This document shows, piece by piece, positions 24,790 through 34,054 of a stretch of DNA of 64,000 bases. The notes under the pieces were generated by a model. It was not told the origin of the DNA, searched no databases, and saw nothing but the letters and a program-made list of their open reading frames with translations. Origin of the DNA: KBS50 sp042666615 (GTDB lineage Bacteria > Actinomycetota > Actinomycetes > Mycobacteriales > Micromonosporaceae); assembly GCF_042666615.1 (NCBI RefSeq), contig NZ_JBHTDD010000024.1, forward strand, positions 54,866 through 118,865, given 5' to 3'. How positions within the stretch are numbered: position 1 is the first letter of the stretch; each line of letters opens with the position of its first letter. Both the position numbers and the translations under genes were made by a program.

Positions 24790-27022
24790 CCACGGCCCCG
24801 GCAGTCAGCCGCGTGGGCCGTCCGCGGATGGCAGGATCCCGCCGCTGCCCCGTGCCGTCCGGTGGACCGGCCGGCGCATCGTGCCCCGGCCGGCATGGAC
24901 CGTGTTCGCGATGGTCTTCGTGCTGCTCGGCGGTCTGCTCTTCGTCGAGGCGTACGCGAACTCGGCGTTCGTGCCCGATCACCGGTCGACCCCGGCGGGG
25001 CAGCAGATGGTGCCCCGGGAGGTGCTGGAGGGTGGGCCGATCACCAAGGTGGGCGCCGACGGGCGTACCCAGTCGCACCGCCTGCCGCCCCGGACCATCG
25101 CCCTGACCTTCGACGACGGCCCGGATCCGCGCTGGACGGCGGAGGTGCTGCGGGTGCTTGAGAAGCACCAGGTGAACGGCACCTTCTTCGTGGTGGGCAG
25201 CCAGGTGACCCGGTATCCCGGGCTGGTACGGGAGATGGTGGCCGCCGGTCACGAACTCGGTGTGCACACGTTCACACACGCCGATCAGGCCACGCTGCCC
25301 GGTTGGCGGCGCCGGCTGGAGTACGCGCAGACCCAACTCGCGATCGCCAACGCCACCGGCACCCGGACCGCCCTGCTGCGCTTCCCGTACTCCTCCCGGG
25401 CGGACGCCTACACCGACCGGGACTGGCCCCTGCTGCGCCAAGCCGGTGAACTGGGCTATGTCGCGGTGGTCAACGACGTCGACAGCCAGGACTGGGCCCG
25501 CCCCGGCGTGGACAAGATGATCGCCAACTCCACCCCGGCGGGGTACGCGGGCGCCATCGCGCTGTGGCACGACGCCGGCGGTGACCGGTCCGACACGGTC
25601 CTCGCGCTGGACCGGTTCATCCCGCTCATGAAGGCGCGCGGCTACCGGTTCACCACGGTGACCGAAGGGCTGAACCTCACGCTTGCCGACTCCGGAGTCG
25701 CGGTCCCCGGCAAGGTGGCGGCGTCGCCCGGCGAACGCTGGCGGGGCGCCGTGCTGGTGTGGGCGGTACGCGGGGCGGACGCCATGTTCTCCGTTTTCGG
25801 CGTGCTGTTCCTGGTCGTCGGGGCGCTCACCATCGCCCGTGCCGGCCTGCTGTTCCTGCTCGCCCTGCGGCATGCCCGGCGACGCCGGCGCACGGACTGG
25901 TCGTGGGGACCGCCGGTGACCCAGCCCGTGTCGGTGGTCGTCCCCGCGTACAACGAGAAGGAAGGCATCGCCGCGGCCGTGCGCTCGCTCGCGGGCGGTG
26001 ACCACCCGGGCGGCATCGAGGTCGTGGTGGTGGACGACGGCTCGACGGACGGCACCGCCGACATCGTGGACGCGCTCGGCCTGCGCAACGTCCGGGTCGT
26101 CCGCAAGCCGAACGGCGGCAAGTCGAGCGCCCTCAACACCGGCGTCGCCCTGGCCCGGCACGACCTGATCGTCATGGTGGACGGGGACACGGTCTTCGAA
26201 CCCGATTCGGTGCGGCGGCTGGTCCAGCCGTTCGCCGATCCGCGGGTGGGCGCGGTCGCCGGCAACGTCAAGGTGGGCAACCGGCGCGGGCTGATCGCCA
26301 AGTGGCAGCACATCGAGTACGTCATCGGCTTCAACCTGGACCGCCGGCTGTACGAGACGCTGCGCTGCATGCCGACCGTACCCGGGGCGATCGGGGCGTT
26401 CCGTCGGCAGGCGCTCGGCTATGCCGGCGGGATGACCGACGAGACGCTGGCCGAGGACACGGACATCACGATGGCGCTGGGCCGGGCCGGCTGGCACGTG
26501 GTGTACGAGGAGACCGCCCGAGCCTGGACCGAGGCGCCGGCCACGCTCGGCCAGTTGTGGAAGCAGCGGTACCGGTGGAGTTACGGGACCATGCAGGCGA
26601 TGTGGAAGCACCGCCGGTCGGTGTTCGACCGGGGCGCGTCCGGCCGTTACAGCCGCCGCTGCCTGGCCTTCCTGACCGTGTTCGGGGTGGTGCTGCCGCT
26701 CAGCGCCCCGGTGATCGATCTGCTTGCCCTGTACGGCCTGCTGTTCCTCGACCGCACCGAGACGGCGGTCGCCTGGTTGGCGATGCTCGGGTTGCAGTTC
26801 GTCACGGCGATCGTCGCGTTCCGGTTGGACCGGGAACGGCTGGGGGTGCTCTGGGTACTGCCCCTCCAGCAATTCGTCTACCGGCAACTGATGTACCTGG
26901 TCCTGCTCCAGTCGGTGGTCACCGCGCTGACCGGCGGCCGGTTGGGCTGGCAGAAGCTGCGCCGGACGGGGCTGGTGTCACCGGTCCGGGACGAGGCGCA
27001 ACCGGTGCGGGTCGGCCCCTGA
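24782..27022 (+). CDS. Fusion of polysaccharide deacetylase (NodB) and family 2 glycosyltransferase
   Basis: The 746-aa membrane protein joins an extracytoplasmic deacetylase to a cytoplasmic processive glycosyltransferase. A helix (about 40-58) leads to a NodB domain (about 100-295) with TFDDGPDP (D111/D112), HTFTH (H162, H166) and LWHDAGG. Helices near 330-365 lead to a GT2 domain with PAYNEKEG at 388-395, VVVDDGSTDGTADIV, MVDGDTVFEP, LAEDTDI and QRYRWSYG (the QxxRW motif of processive synthases), and further helices at the C terminus. By analogy with poly-N-acetylglucosamine systems it may both polymerise and de-N-acetylate a hexosamine polymer. Product and export route are unknown. Confidence 0.88.
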   Translation: MTDHGPGSQPRGPSADGRIPPLPRAVRWTGRRIVPRPAWTVFAMVFVLLGGLLFVEAYANSAFVPDHRSTPAGQQMVPREVLEGGPITKVGADGRTQSHRLPPRTIALTFDDGPDPRWTAEVLRVLEKHQVNGTFFVVGSQVTRYPGLVREMVAAGHELGVHTFTHADQATLPGWRRRLEYAQTQLAIANATGTRTALLRFPYSSRADAYTDRDWPLLRQAGELGYVAVVNDVDSQDWARPGVDKMIANSTPAGYAGAIALWHDAGGDRSDTVLALDRFIPLMKARGYRFTTVTEGLNLTLADSGVAVPGKVAASPGERWRGAVLVWAVRGADAMFSVFGVLFLVVGALTIARAGLLFLLALRHARRRRRTDWSWGPPVTQPVSVVVPAYNEKEGIAAAVRSLAGGDHPGGIEVVVVDDGSTDGTADIVDALGLRNVRVVRKPNGGKSSALNTGVALARHDLIVMVDGDTVFEPDSVRRLVQPFADPRVGAVAGNVKVGNRRGLIAKWQHIEYVIGFNLDRRLYETLRCMPTVPGAIGAFRRQALGYAGGMTDETLAEDTDITMALGRAGWHVVYEETARAWTEAPATLGQLWKQRYRWSYGTMQAMWKHRRSVFDRGASGRYSRRCLAFLTVFGVVLPLSAPVIDLLALYGLLFLDRTETAVAWLAMLGLQFVTAIVAFRLDRERLGVLWVLPLQQFVYRQLMYLVLLQSVVTALTGGRLGWQKLRRTGLVSPVRDEAQPVRVGP

Positions 27023-27041
27023 CGGCCGGCAGCGCCACCCG

Positions 27042-27776
27042 CTATCGGGAGGCAAGTCGGCGGACGGCGTCGCGTTCGGTCTCGAACACGGCGCGCAGCG
27101 CGGAGGCGGCCTCCGGTGGGAGCTTGTCGATCGACCCGTAGTCGAACGGCGGCGCCGGATCGTACTCCAGGACGGCCTGGGTGCTCGCAACCGTCGATTC
27201 GCCCCATAACGCCTCGACGAGGACGTGTGCGGCGTCGATGCCGGCGGACACCCCGGCGCTGGTCAGAACATTGCCGTCGCGGACCCATCGCTTGTCGCGG
27301 GGCAGCGCGCCGAACGCCGCGAGGTCGTCGAGATACTGCCAGGAGGTGGTGGCCGCACGGCCCCGCAGCAGGCCCGCCTGGGCGAGCAGGAGGGCGCCGG
27401 TGCAGACGGACATCGTCCAGGTCGCGTGCGGATGGGTGGCTCGCAGCCAGTCAACGAGGCGGCTGTCGCTCATCGGCCGACTCGGCCGCCCGGTGCCGGG
27501 GACGACCAGGACGTCACACCTCCGCACCTGCTCCAGCGTGGCGGTCGGCACCACCTGAAGGCCGCTGTCGCAGGTCACCGGTCCGGGATCGGCGCTCACC
27601 AGATGAAGCCGTACGGGTCGCCGGCTCACCTTCGCGCCGATGGCGATCGTGTCCCACGGGCCGACAAAGTCGAGAGCGGTCATCGATTCGAAGACGAGGA
27701 AGGCGACGTCGAGTGGCCGCCCGGCCCCGCCGGCCGCACTCGATGGCTCGGTGGGGGTTACGTCAGTGGTGGTCAC
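27042..27776 (-). CDS. DJ-1/PfpI-family protein (isonitrile-hydratase-like)
   Basis: The 244-aa protein is a single class-I glutamine-amidotransferase-like domain. The nucleophile elbow MSVCTGALLLAQAGLL (Cys near 123) matches isonitrile hydratase and GlxA N-terminal domains, and TSAGVSAGIDAAHVLVEAL follows. There is no helix-turn-helix, so it may be an enzyme or a metabolite sensor. It lies 33 bp downstream of a GlxA-type regulator with the same fold, which suggests one transcript and a shared ligand. The start is GTG at 27776, with AAAGG upstream. The ligand or substrate is unknown. Confidence 0.82.
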   Translation of the reverse strand: MTTTDVTPTEPSSAAGGAGRPLDVAFLVFESMTALDFVGPWDTIAIGAKVSRRPVRLHLVSADPGPVTCDSGLQVVPTATLEQVRRCDVLVVPGTGRPSRPMSDSRLVDWLRATHPHATWTMSVCTGALLLAQAGLLRGRAATTSWQYLDDLAAFGALPRDKRWVRDGNVLTSAGVSAGIDAAHVLVEALWGESTVASTQAVLEYDPAPPFDYGSIDKLPPEAASALRAVFETERDAVRRLASR

Positions 27777-27809
27777 GATCGCCTTTCGTAGTGGTGTGCA
27801 CCCGGTCGA

Positions 27810-28766
27810 TCAGGCAGACGACGAGCGGAAGCGTTGCCGGTACGCGGTGGGCGTAATGTCGAGATCGTCGAGGAAGGCCCGGCGCATGGTTTCGGAGGAA
27901 CCGAAGCCGCACCGGCGGGCGATGACCTCGACCCCCAGGTCGCTCGTCTCCAACAGGCCCTGTGCCGTCTCGACACGGACCCGTTCGACGTACTGGGCAG
28001 GTGTGGTCCCCATCTCGGCACGGAACAGCCGCGTCAGGTGGCGCGGACTGACGGCGGCCAGTCCCGCCATCGTGGTCACGTTGTGATCGCCCGCCGGGTC
28101 CGCCCGCACGGCGTCGACGACGCGCCGCAGCGGCCACCGACGCGGCGCGCCCGCAGCTGTCCGGATGCTGAACTGGGCCTGGCCGCCAGGACGTTGGAAG
28201 AAGGTGACCAGCCATCGGGCCACCATCCTGGCGGCCTCGGGCCCGTGGTCCGCCGCGACGAGGGCGAGCGCCAGGTCGATGCCGGCGGTCACCCCGGCCG
28301 AGGTGTGGAACCGTCCATCCCGGACATGGATGGCGTTCGGCCGTACGGAGACGTCCGGGAAACGGTCCGCCAGGTCGGCGCAGGCCGCCCAGTGGGTGGT
28401 GGCCTGCCGTCCGGCCAGCAGGCCGGCCTCGGCCAGCACGAGCGCCCCGGTGCAGACGGAGACCACTCGCTGCGCCAGCGGGTCGAGGCGCCGGACCTGC
28501 TCGGCAACGGTGCGGAGGGTGGGTTGACGGTGTGGCGGGAATCCGGGGACGAGGAGGGTGTGGATCGGATTGTCGATTGCCGCCAGGTCCAGGCCGCCAC
28601 CGAGCGGTATCCCGACGTTGCTGGTGACCGGGCCACCGCCCGGTGACGCGAGTCGTACGCGATAGCCGCCGGCGGCGTGGAACACCTGGACCGGGCCAGA
28701 CAGGTCGAGCAGGACGACGTCGTCGTACACCACGACGACCACGTCACGATCACCCCCTGCGGCCAT
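27810..28766 (-). CDS. GlxA-family transcriptional regulator (DJ-1/PfpI plus AraC HTH)
   Basis: The 318-aa protein joins a PfpI-like sensor domain (about 8-175; VVSVCTGALVLAEAGLLAGR around the elbow Cys, TSAGVTAGIDLALALV) to a C-terminal AraC-type DNA-binding domain (about 215-315; TTMAGLAAVSPRHLTRLFRAEMGTTPAQYVERVR and IARRCGFGSSETMRRAF, the two helix-turn-helix units). It probably controls its downstream PfpI partner and perhaps the divergent iron-type ABC importer, whose start lies 117 bp away. The start ATG is at 28766. Ligand unknown. Confidence 0.88.
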   Translation of the reverse strand: MAAGGDRDVVVVVYDDVVLLDLSGPVQVFHAAGGYRVRLASPGGGPVTSNVGIPLGGGLDLAAIDNPIHTLLVPGFPPHRQPTLRTVAEQVRRLDPLAQRVVSVCTGALVLAEAGLLAGRQATTHWAACADLADRFPDVSVRPNAIHVRDGRFHTSAGVTAGIDLALALVAADHGPEAARMVARWLVTFFQRPGGQAQFSIRTAAGAPRRWPLRRVVDAVRADPAGDHNVTTMAGLAAVSPRHLTRLFRAEMGTTPAQYVERVRVETAQGLLETSDLGVEVIARRCGFGSSETMRRAFLDDLDITPTAYRQRFRSSSA

Positions 28767-28883
28767 GCCTGCCAGTGTTGGCTGACCTCGGACAGGTCCG
28801 CAAGGACACGCGGCCCACAGATCGGGACATGCGCGCGCCGACCCGGAACCACGACCGTCGGATCGGCGACTAGTTCGGACGTG

Positions 28884-29921
28884 ATGACATCCCGCCGTCC
28901 CGCTCCCCGGACCGCCCTGCTTGTCCTGCTCGGCCCGATGCTTGGCGCCCTTGTCGGTTGTGCGTCAACCACCGGTTCCGGGCCGGCCACATCCGGCTCC
29001 GTGACCGTCGAAAGATGCGACGGGAACGCCATCACTGTCGCCGAGACACCCGAGCGAGTGGTGACCTTGGACGGGTATGCGGCGCAGGTGATGGCCCGTC
29101 TCGGTTTGACGGACCGGATCGTCGGTACCGGGTATCCCGCTCCCTTCACGGCGGACACCGACCCGTACCGGCGCGAACTGAGCAAGGTGCCGGTGTTGTC
29201 GGAGCGGGTGCCGGTGACCGAGATCGTCGCGGCGCAGCGCCCCGATCTCGTGCTTACGGGATTCTCCGCCTTCGGCGGCCCCCCGGGCAGCCCCAAGGAC
29301 AGCGATCTGACCGCCATGGGCACGGTCGGGCTGGCCGCCTGCCTGCCCGGCGGCGGCGGGGACGCCACCAACGGTGCTTCCGGGCGGCCGCTTGTCGATC
29401 TGGCACCCACGTACGACTTCCTGCGCGCCCTCGGCACGGTGTTCCGGGTGCCGGACCGAGCCGAGCGGCTCATCGACGAGCTTCAGGAACGGGAGCGCGC
29501 CGTGGCGGCGCGAACCGCTCCGGGACCCAAGCCTCGGGTGCTGGTCGTGCAGAACAACCCCACGGCGGGACAGCCGACCAAGACCTCCGGCACCGCGACC
29601 ATCGCGCATGCCTTGATCACTCTGGCGGGCGGCCAGAACATCTTCACCGACGGCACCGCCATGCACGCCGACATCTCGCCGGAGGAGATCGTGCGTCGGG
29701 ACCCGCAGGTCATCTGGGTCATCACCGACTACGCCTTCATCACCCCGAGCGGACCGGACCTCGTCGAACAGGTCAGGGCCAATCCGCTGCTGGCCACCAC
29801 GAGCGCCGCCCGGCAGGGGCGGATCCTCTCGACCTCCCAGTACCTGGTCTCCTTCCCCACGCCACTAAACCTGGACGCCCTTGAGGACCTGGCCAACCGG
29901 CTGCCCGGAAACGGGTCATGA
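28884..29921 (+). CDS. ABC importer substrate-binding lipoprotein (iron-siderophore/B12 family)
   Basis: The 345-aa protein has a lipoprotein signal (lipobox ALVGC, Cys at 26) and the two-lobed PeriBP fold of iron-complex binding proteins: ERVVTLDGYAAQVMARLGLTDRIVG near 52-76, PDLVLTGF, a long linking helix (AERLIDELQERERAVAAR), then ISPEEIVRRDPQVIWV. It captures a ferric siderophore, heme or cobamide at the cell surface. GTG at 28881 is an alternative start in frame. It heads a three-gene importer operon; the permease ATG overlaps its stop. No siderophore biosynthesis gene and no cobalamin-riboswitch-like leader is visible, so the cargo stays open. Confidence 0.85.
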   Translation: MTSRRPAPRTALLVLLGPMLGALVGCASTTGSGPATSGSVTVERCDGNAITVAETPERVVTLDGYAAQVMARLGLTDRIVGTGYPAPFTADTDPYRRELSKVPVLSERVPVTEIVAAQRPDLVLTGFSAFGGPPGSPKDSDLTAMGTVGLAACLPGGGGDATNGASGRPLVDLAPTYDFLRALGTVFRVPDRAERLIDELQERERAVAARTAPGPKPRVLVVQNNPTAGQPTKTSGTATIAHALITLAGGQNIFTDGTAMHADISPEEIVRRDPQVIWVITDYAFITPSGPDLVEQVRANPLLATTSAARQGRILSTSQYLVSFPTPLNLDALEDLANRLPGNGS

Positions 29922-31012
29922 CCACGACCCGGGACCGGCCACCGGCCATCGGCGAGGCGCGAAGCGGCAGGTGGGCACGGGTCACCTCGGCGTCCTATCC
30001 GCTGCTCGTCGGCGTACTGGTGATCGGCGTGACGGTGTCGGTGCTCGCCGCCACCGGACTCGGTCCGGTCCGTGTCCCGGCGAGCGAGGTAGGCCGCATC
30101 CTCGTCCACCACCTGAGCGGCGGCGGCGACACAGCGGCCACCAGCGACATCATCATCTGGCGCCTGCGCTTCCCCCGGGTGCTGCTCGGTCTGGTCGTCG
30201 GTGCCGGTCTGGCCCTCGCCGGCACCGTCGTGCAGGGTGTCGTCCGCAATCCCGTCGCCGATCCGTACCTGCTCGGTCTCTCCTCCGGCGCCTCGGTCGG
30301 GGCGGTACTCGTCCTGACCACCGGTACCGCCCTGCTCGGCGTCGCGACGCTGCCCACGGCGGCCTTCGCCGGTGCCGCCGGGGCGATGGTCGTCGTACTC
30401 GCCATGGCCCGTAGCCGCGGTCGCCTACTACCCATACGCCTGGTCCTGGTGGGCGTCGCCTGCGGGCACCTCTTCGCCGGCATCACATCGTTCCTGCTCG
30501 CCCGCACCGACAACTCGGCGGCCCAGCAACAGATCATCTTCTGGTTGCTCGGCGGGCTGTCCGGCGCCCAGTGGGCGTCCCTGCCGGTGCCCGCCGCGGT
30601 CGTCGTGACCAGCGCGGCCCTGCTGATACTGCGCGCCCGCCGGCTCAATGTGCTGGTGCTCGGCGACGAGGCGAGTGCGGCGCTCGGTGTCAACGCCAGC
30701 AACCTGCGTCGGCAACTGCTGATCCTGGCCACGTTGCTGACCGGCACGGTGGTCGCCGTGTCCGGCGGAATCGGATTCGTCGGCCTGATCGTGCCGCACC
30801 TGGCACGGATGCTTGTCGGGGCCGACCACCGTCGGATGCTTCCCGTCACGGTGTTGCTCGGCGGCATCTTCATGCTCTGGTCCGACGTCGCCGCCCGGAT
30901 CCTCATCTCACCCGCCGAGCTGCCCATCGGCATCCTCACCGCGTTTCTCGGCGTGCCGTTCTTCCTGTTCGTGATGCACGCTCGCGGTCTGGCCTCGGAA
31001 GGAGCCCGATGA
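29918..31012 (+). CDS. FecCD-family ABC importer permease
   Basis: The 364-aa integral membrane protein has about nine to ten helices and typical FecCD/BtuC landmarks: LRFPRVLLGLVVGAGLALAGTVVQGVVRNPVADPYLLG near 86-123, SGASVGAV, WLLGGLSGAQW, and GFVGLIVPHLARMLVGADHRRMLP, the coupling region that contacts the ATPase. One copy is present, so it would work as a homodimer. It overlaps both neighbours by four bases (ATGA) in a tightly coupled operon with the binding protein and the ATPase. The substrate is a metal-chelate, not further defined. Confidence 0.92.
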   Translation: MTTTRDRPPAIGEARSGRWARVTSASYPLLVGVLVIGVTVSVLAATGLGPVRVPASEVGRILVHHLSGGGDTAATSDIIIWRLRFPRVLLGLVVGAGLALAGTVVQGVVRNPVADPYLLGLSSGASVGAVLVLTTGTALLGVATLPTAAFAGAAGAMVVVLAMARSRGRLLPIRLVLVGVACGHLFAGITSFLLARTDNSAAQQQIIFWLLGGLSGAQWASLPVPAAVVVTSAALLILRARRLNVLVLGDEASAALGVNASNLRRQLLILATLLTGTVVAVSGGIGFVGLIVPHLARMLVGADHRRMLPVTVLLGGIFMLWSDVAARILISPAELPIGILTAFLGVPFFLFVMHARGLASEGAR

Positions 31013-31797
31013 AACTCGATGTGGACAACGTCTCGGTGGCCCTCGGCCGTCGACGGGTGCTGGACCAGGTGTCGCTGACCGTCCGACCCGGTCATTTCAC
31101 GGCGCTGATCGGCCCCAACGGCAGCGGCAAGTCCACGCTGTTGCGGACGATCTACCGGGCTCAGCGTCCCGACAGTGGCAGCGTCCGGCTCGACGGTCGT
31201 GACCTGTGGCGGATGCCCGCCGTCGAGGCCGCGCGGCACACCGGCGTGCTCACGCAGGAGCAACACAGCGGCTTCGAGTTCACCGTCGCCGACACGGTCG
31301 CCATGGGTCGCACCCCGCACCTGGGCTTCCTCGACAGGTTCACCGCGACCGACCGGTCCGCCGTCGCGGAGGCACTGCACCGGACCGGTCTCACGGACTT
31401 CGCCGCGCGGCGGATGGGCGACCTGTCCGGCGGGGAACGTCAGCGGGTGCTGCTGGCTCGCGCGCTGGCCCAACAGCCGCGCCTCCTCGTTCTCGACGAA
31501 CCAACCAACCACCTGGACATACGGCATCAACTGGAACTGCTCGCGCTGATCCGTCAGCAACGGCTCACCGTGATCGCCGCGCTACACAGTCTCGACATCG
31601 CCGCCGCGTACGCCGACACCGTCGTCATGCTCAACGCCGGCCTGGCCATCTCGGTCGGCGCACCCGGCGAGGTGTTGACCACGGCCACGATCCGCGACGT
31701 CTTCGGGGTGGACGCGACCGTCCACCAGGATCCGGACGACCCCGGACGCCCCTGGTTCCGGCTCCGGCCGAGGCACGTGCCCAGTGCGCGCCCGTGA
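31009..31797 (+). CDS. ABC importer ATPase (FecE/BtuD-like)
   Basis: The 262-aa ATPase has Walker A GPNGSGKST near 35-43, the Q-loop TQEQHSGF, the signature LSGGERQRV near 139-147, Walker B LLVLDEPTNHLD, and the switch His in AALHSLDIAAAYAD. Length and motifs fit the iron-complex/B12 importer subfamily. It energises transport by the two upstream gene products. Its ATG overlaps the permease stop. A hairpin (31793-31833) fills the gap to the convergent copper-related gene. Confidence 0.93.
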   Translation: MKLDVDNVSVALGRRRVLDQVSLTVRPGHFTALIGPNGSGKSTLLRTIYRAQRPDSGSVRLDGRDLWRMPAVEAARHTGVLTQEQHSGFEFTVADTVAMGRTPHLGFLDRFTATDRSAVAEALHRTGLTDFAARRMGDLSGGERQRVLLARALAQQPRLLVLDEPTNHLDIRHQLELLALIRQQRLTVIAALHSLDIAAAYADTVVMLNAGLAISVGAPGEVLTTATIRDVFGVDATVHQDPDDPGRPWFRLRPRHVPSARP

Positions 31798-31833
31798 CCC
31801 GGGAGCGACCCTGATCCGTGCCCCCGGGTCGCG
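31793..31833. terminator. Bidirectional terminator candidate between convergent genes
   Basis: CGTGACCCGGG (31793-31803) pairs with CCCGGGTCGCG (31823-31833) over 11 positions, with one G-T wobble and a 19-base loop. It exactly fills the 36-bp gap between the importer ATPase and the CopD-CtaG gene. Confidence 0.5.
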
Positions 31834-33813
31834 TCACCGGGTTGGCTGAGACGGCGTTGCGGCGGCATCCGGCCGCCGGACGCGCGTCAGGTCGTCGTCC
31901 ACCACGTCGCCGAAACCGGCTGGCTCGCAGATATCGATCTGACGCCTCTCCATGCCGCCCCACCGGACGACGAGGATGACGAGCATCAACAGCATGCACG
32001 CCTCACCGATCGCCAGCGCGAGATAACCCCCGAGGCGTTGATCCGCGGCGAGGTCACGCACCCACGGCAGGTCGAGCGCCGTGTAGAGGTTGCCGCTGGC
32101 GAACCCGTTGCCGAGGATGTCGGCACTGCCCAGGATGGCCGCGCCGAACGCGACGCACAACGGCATCGCCGTCATCAGGGCACCCAGCCGGGACAGGCCA
32201 GGAGCAACCCGGGGCAACTGGTCTACGCCGACCACCAACCAGGCGAAACCGAACCCGATCACCAGGAACACGCCGTGGACCGCCACGTGCGCCCAGTGAT
32301 AACGAATGCTGATCTCGAAGAGGCTGGTGAAGTAGACCAGGAAGGGGGCACCGCTGAAGATGATCGTGCCGACGAAGGGGTGGGTCAGCACCCGGGCCAC
32401 GGAACAGGCGCGCAGCCACTCCACCCAATCGCCGGCTCCCGGCAGGCGGTCGGTGGACGCGGGCGGCAGCGCCGCGGCGGCCAGCGTGAACGGCGCGGCA
32501 AGGACCAGCAGCACCGGCACCAGCATGCCGAGCACCATGTGCGAGACAGTCTGCAGGCTGAACATCCCGGGCGCGTACCGGCCGAGGCCGGAGGATGTCG
32601 CGACGAGCAGCACCAGGCAACCGCCGCACCAGGCGACGGTGCGGCCCCGTGGCCAGACCCGTCCCGCCGCCCGTACCCGGCGTACCAGGGCCAGGTAGGC
32701 GACGGCGAGGACCGCGGCGAGCGAGGTGTACAGCACCTCCGGGCGCCACTCGGTCAGCAGGTTCAGCGGTGTCGGTGGCACCGTGAGGTTGTATCCGATC
32801 AGCGTCTCGTGCCCGGTCGCCTGCCCGACCAGGAGCTTCGGCGCCGGGACCCGCGTCAGCGCCACAGACAGCCCGTACGCCACCAAGCCGAGGACGAGTT
32901 CACCGGCCACCATCCTGGCCCGCGCCCGCACACCGACCCCGTACCGCCCGGCGATCCGGCCAGCGAGCGAGACCAGCACCAGCCCAAGGATGATGAACGC
33001 CACCACCTTGACGACCAGTAGGGTGCCGTACCCCGTGGTCACCGCCGTGGCGTCCGCCGCGAGGACCGCGGCCTCGACGAGTCCGGAGGCACCGACGACG
33101 ACGGCGCACCGGGCGGCAAGCCGGCGATAGCGCCGCCACACGTCGTCGGTAAGCCCGTCGTGGCGCGCCCGCGACACCGCGACGAGGGTGCCGATCCAGA
33201 CAGCGGCAGCGGGCACATGGATCAACAGGGCGGCCGTGGCGATGTCGTGCCCCTCCTCCGACGCGGCGTGACCGACCACGAGCGGTGGCACGAGAGCCAG
33301 GACCGCCAGCAGGGTGAGGCCGGCGCCAGCCGACCACCGGAGTGTGCGCCAGCATCCCACCGCCACGACCGCGGCACATCCCGCAGTGGTCAGCCACGCC
33401 TTCGGCGCCTCGATCGCGTCGACCAGGACGACAAGTCCGCCCGGCTCGACGGCCCGGTCGAGCGTGACGCCGGCCTTGTCCGCCGCGTCGAGCGGCACCA
33501 TGACCAGCGCCGCCGTCGCCCATACCGCCGCCGCCCGGGCCGCCGTACGTAGGGCGGCGTAACCGGCGGGCGCGACGACACCCGAGGGCTGCGGCCGGGT
33601 GAGAAAGGTCGCGAACACCAGCGAACCGACACACACGGTCGCGCTGACGGTGGTCAGCAGTCGGACCAGTGGCGTAGCGAGCCGGACCGGCCAGCCCGCG
33701 TCGCCGACACCGAGCACCGCGTACGGTTGTCCCACGACCAGTGACTGGACGACGAGGACCAGCACGGCAACGGCCAAGCCGGCGGCGATCAGCAGGGTGG
33801 CCCTCCGACGCAT
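31834..33813 (-). CDS. CopD-CtaG fusion: copper-uptake/cytochrome oxidase assembly membrane protein
   Basis: The 659-aa polytopic protein has about 15 hydrophobic segments. The N-terminal half resembles CopD copper-resistance membrane proteins (TATFLTRP-like region, HVPAAAVWIGTLVAV near 225-240). The C-terminal half is the CtaG/caa3 domain: SLQTVSHMVLGMLVPVLLVLAAP, WVEWLRACSVARVLTHPFVG, YHWAHVAVHGVFLVIGFGFAWLVVG. Such fusions are common in actinobacteria and are linked to copper delivery to cytochrome c oxidase. It is divergent from the copper ATPase gene, which strengthens the copper link. The start ATG at 33813 is chosen at the first predicted helix; AGGGTGG lies ahead. Longer starts add a charged N terminus without conserved sequence. 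Confidence 0.85.
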   Translation of the reverse strand: MRRRATLLIAAGLAVAVLVLVVQSLVVGQPYAVLGVGDAGWPVRLATPLVRLLTTVSATVCVGSLVFATFLTRPQPSGVVAPAGYAALRTAARAAAVWATAALVMVPLDAADKAGVTLDRAVEPGGLVVLVDAIEAPKAWLTTAGCAAVVAVGCWRTLRWSAGAGLTLLAVLALVPPLVVGHAASEEGHDIATAALLIHVPAAAVWIGTLVAVSRARHDGLTDDVWRRYRRLAARCAVVVGASGLVEAAVLAADATAVTTGYGTLLVVKVVAFIILGLVLVSLAGRIAGRYGVGVRARARMVAGELVLGLVAYGLSVALTRVPAPKLLVGQATGHETLIGYNLTVPPTPLNLLTEWRPEVLYTSLAAVLAVAYLALVRRVRAAGRVWPRGRTVAWCGGCLVLLVATSSGLGRYAPGMFSLQTVSHMVLGMLVPVLLVLAAPFTLAAAALPPASTDRLPGAGDWVEWLRACSVARVLTHPFVGTIIFSGAPFLVYFTSLFEISIRYHWAHVAVHGVFLVIGFGFAWLVVGVDQLPRVAPGLSRLGALMTAMPLCVAFGAAILGSADILGNGFASGNLYTALDLPWVRDLAADQRLGGYLALAIGEACMLLMLVILVVRWGGMERRQIDICEPAGFGDVVDDDLTRVRRPDAAATPSQPTR

Positions 33814-34054
33814 CTGGCTGGCGAGCCACCCTGACTCCCCGCCGGTCGCCCGACCCTGCGGGCCGCCGCGCCTGCCGAAGACTGTTAACCACACGACGAT
33901 TTGGTCGGTCCGGGTGGGTCGGAAGTTCCAGCCCGGCGGCCGGACGCGCCGCCGGGAACGTGCTGGACGGAGTTCGCGGCCGGGAGCCCGTCCGTCATCT
34001 CGTCGAGAAGCCCGCCGGGAACTTTCGCCCCGGTGGGCGACGACTACATCGGTG

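Noticed and set aside
28767..28883. Cobalamin riboswitch before the binding-protein gene
   Set aside because: The space is only 117 bp, shared with a divergent gene, and no B12-box-like sequence is seen.
33814..34054. CsoR operator between copD-ctaG and copA
   Set aside because: I looked for the TACCC...GGGTA type palindrome and found none; only generic GC-rich stretches are present.
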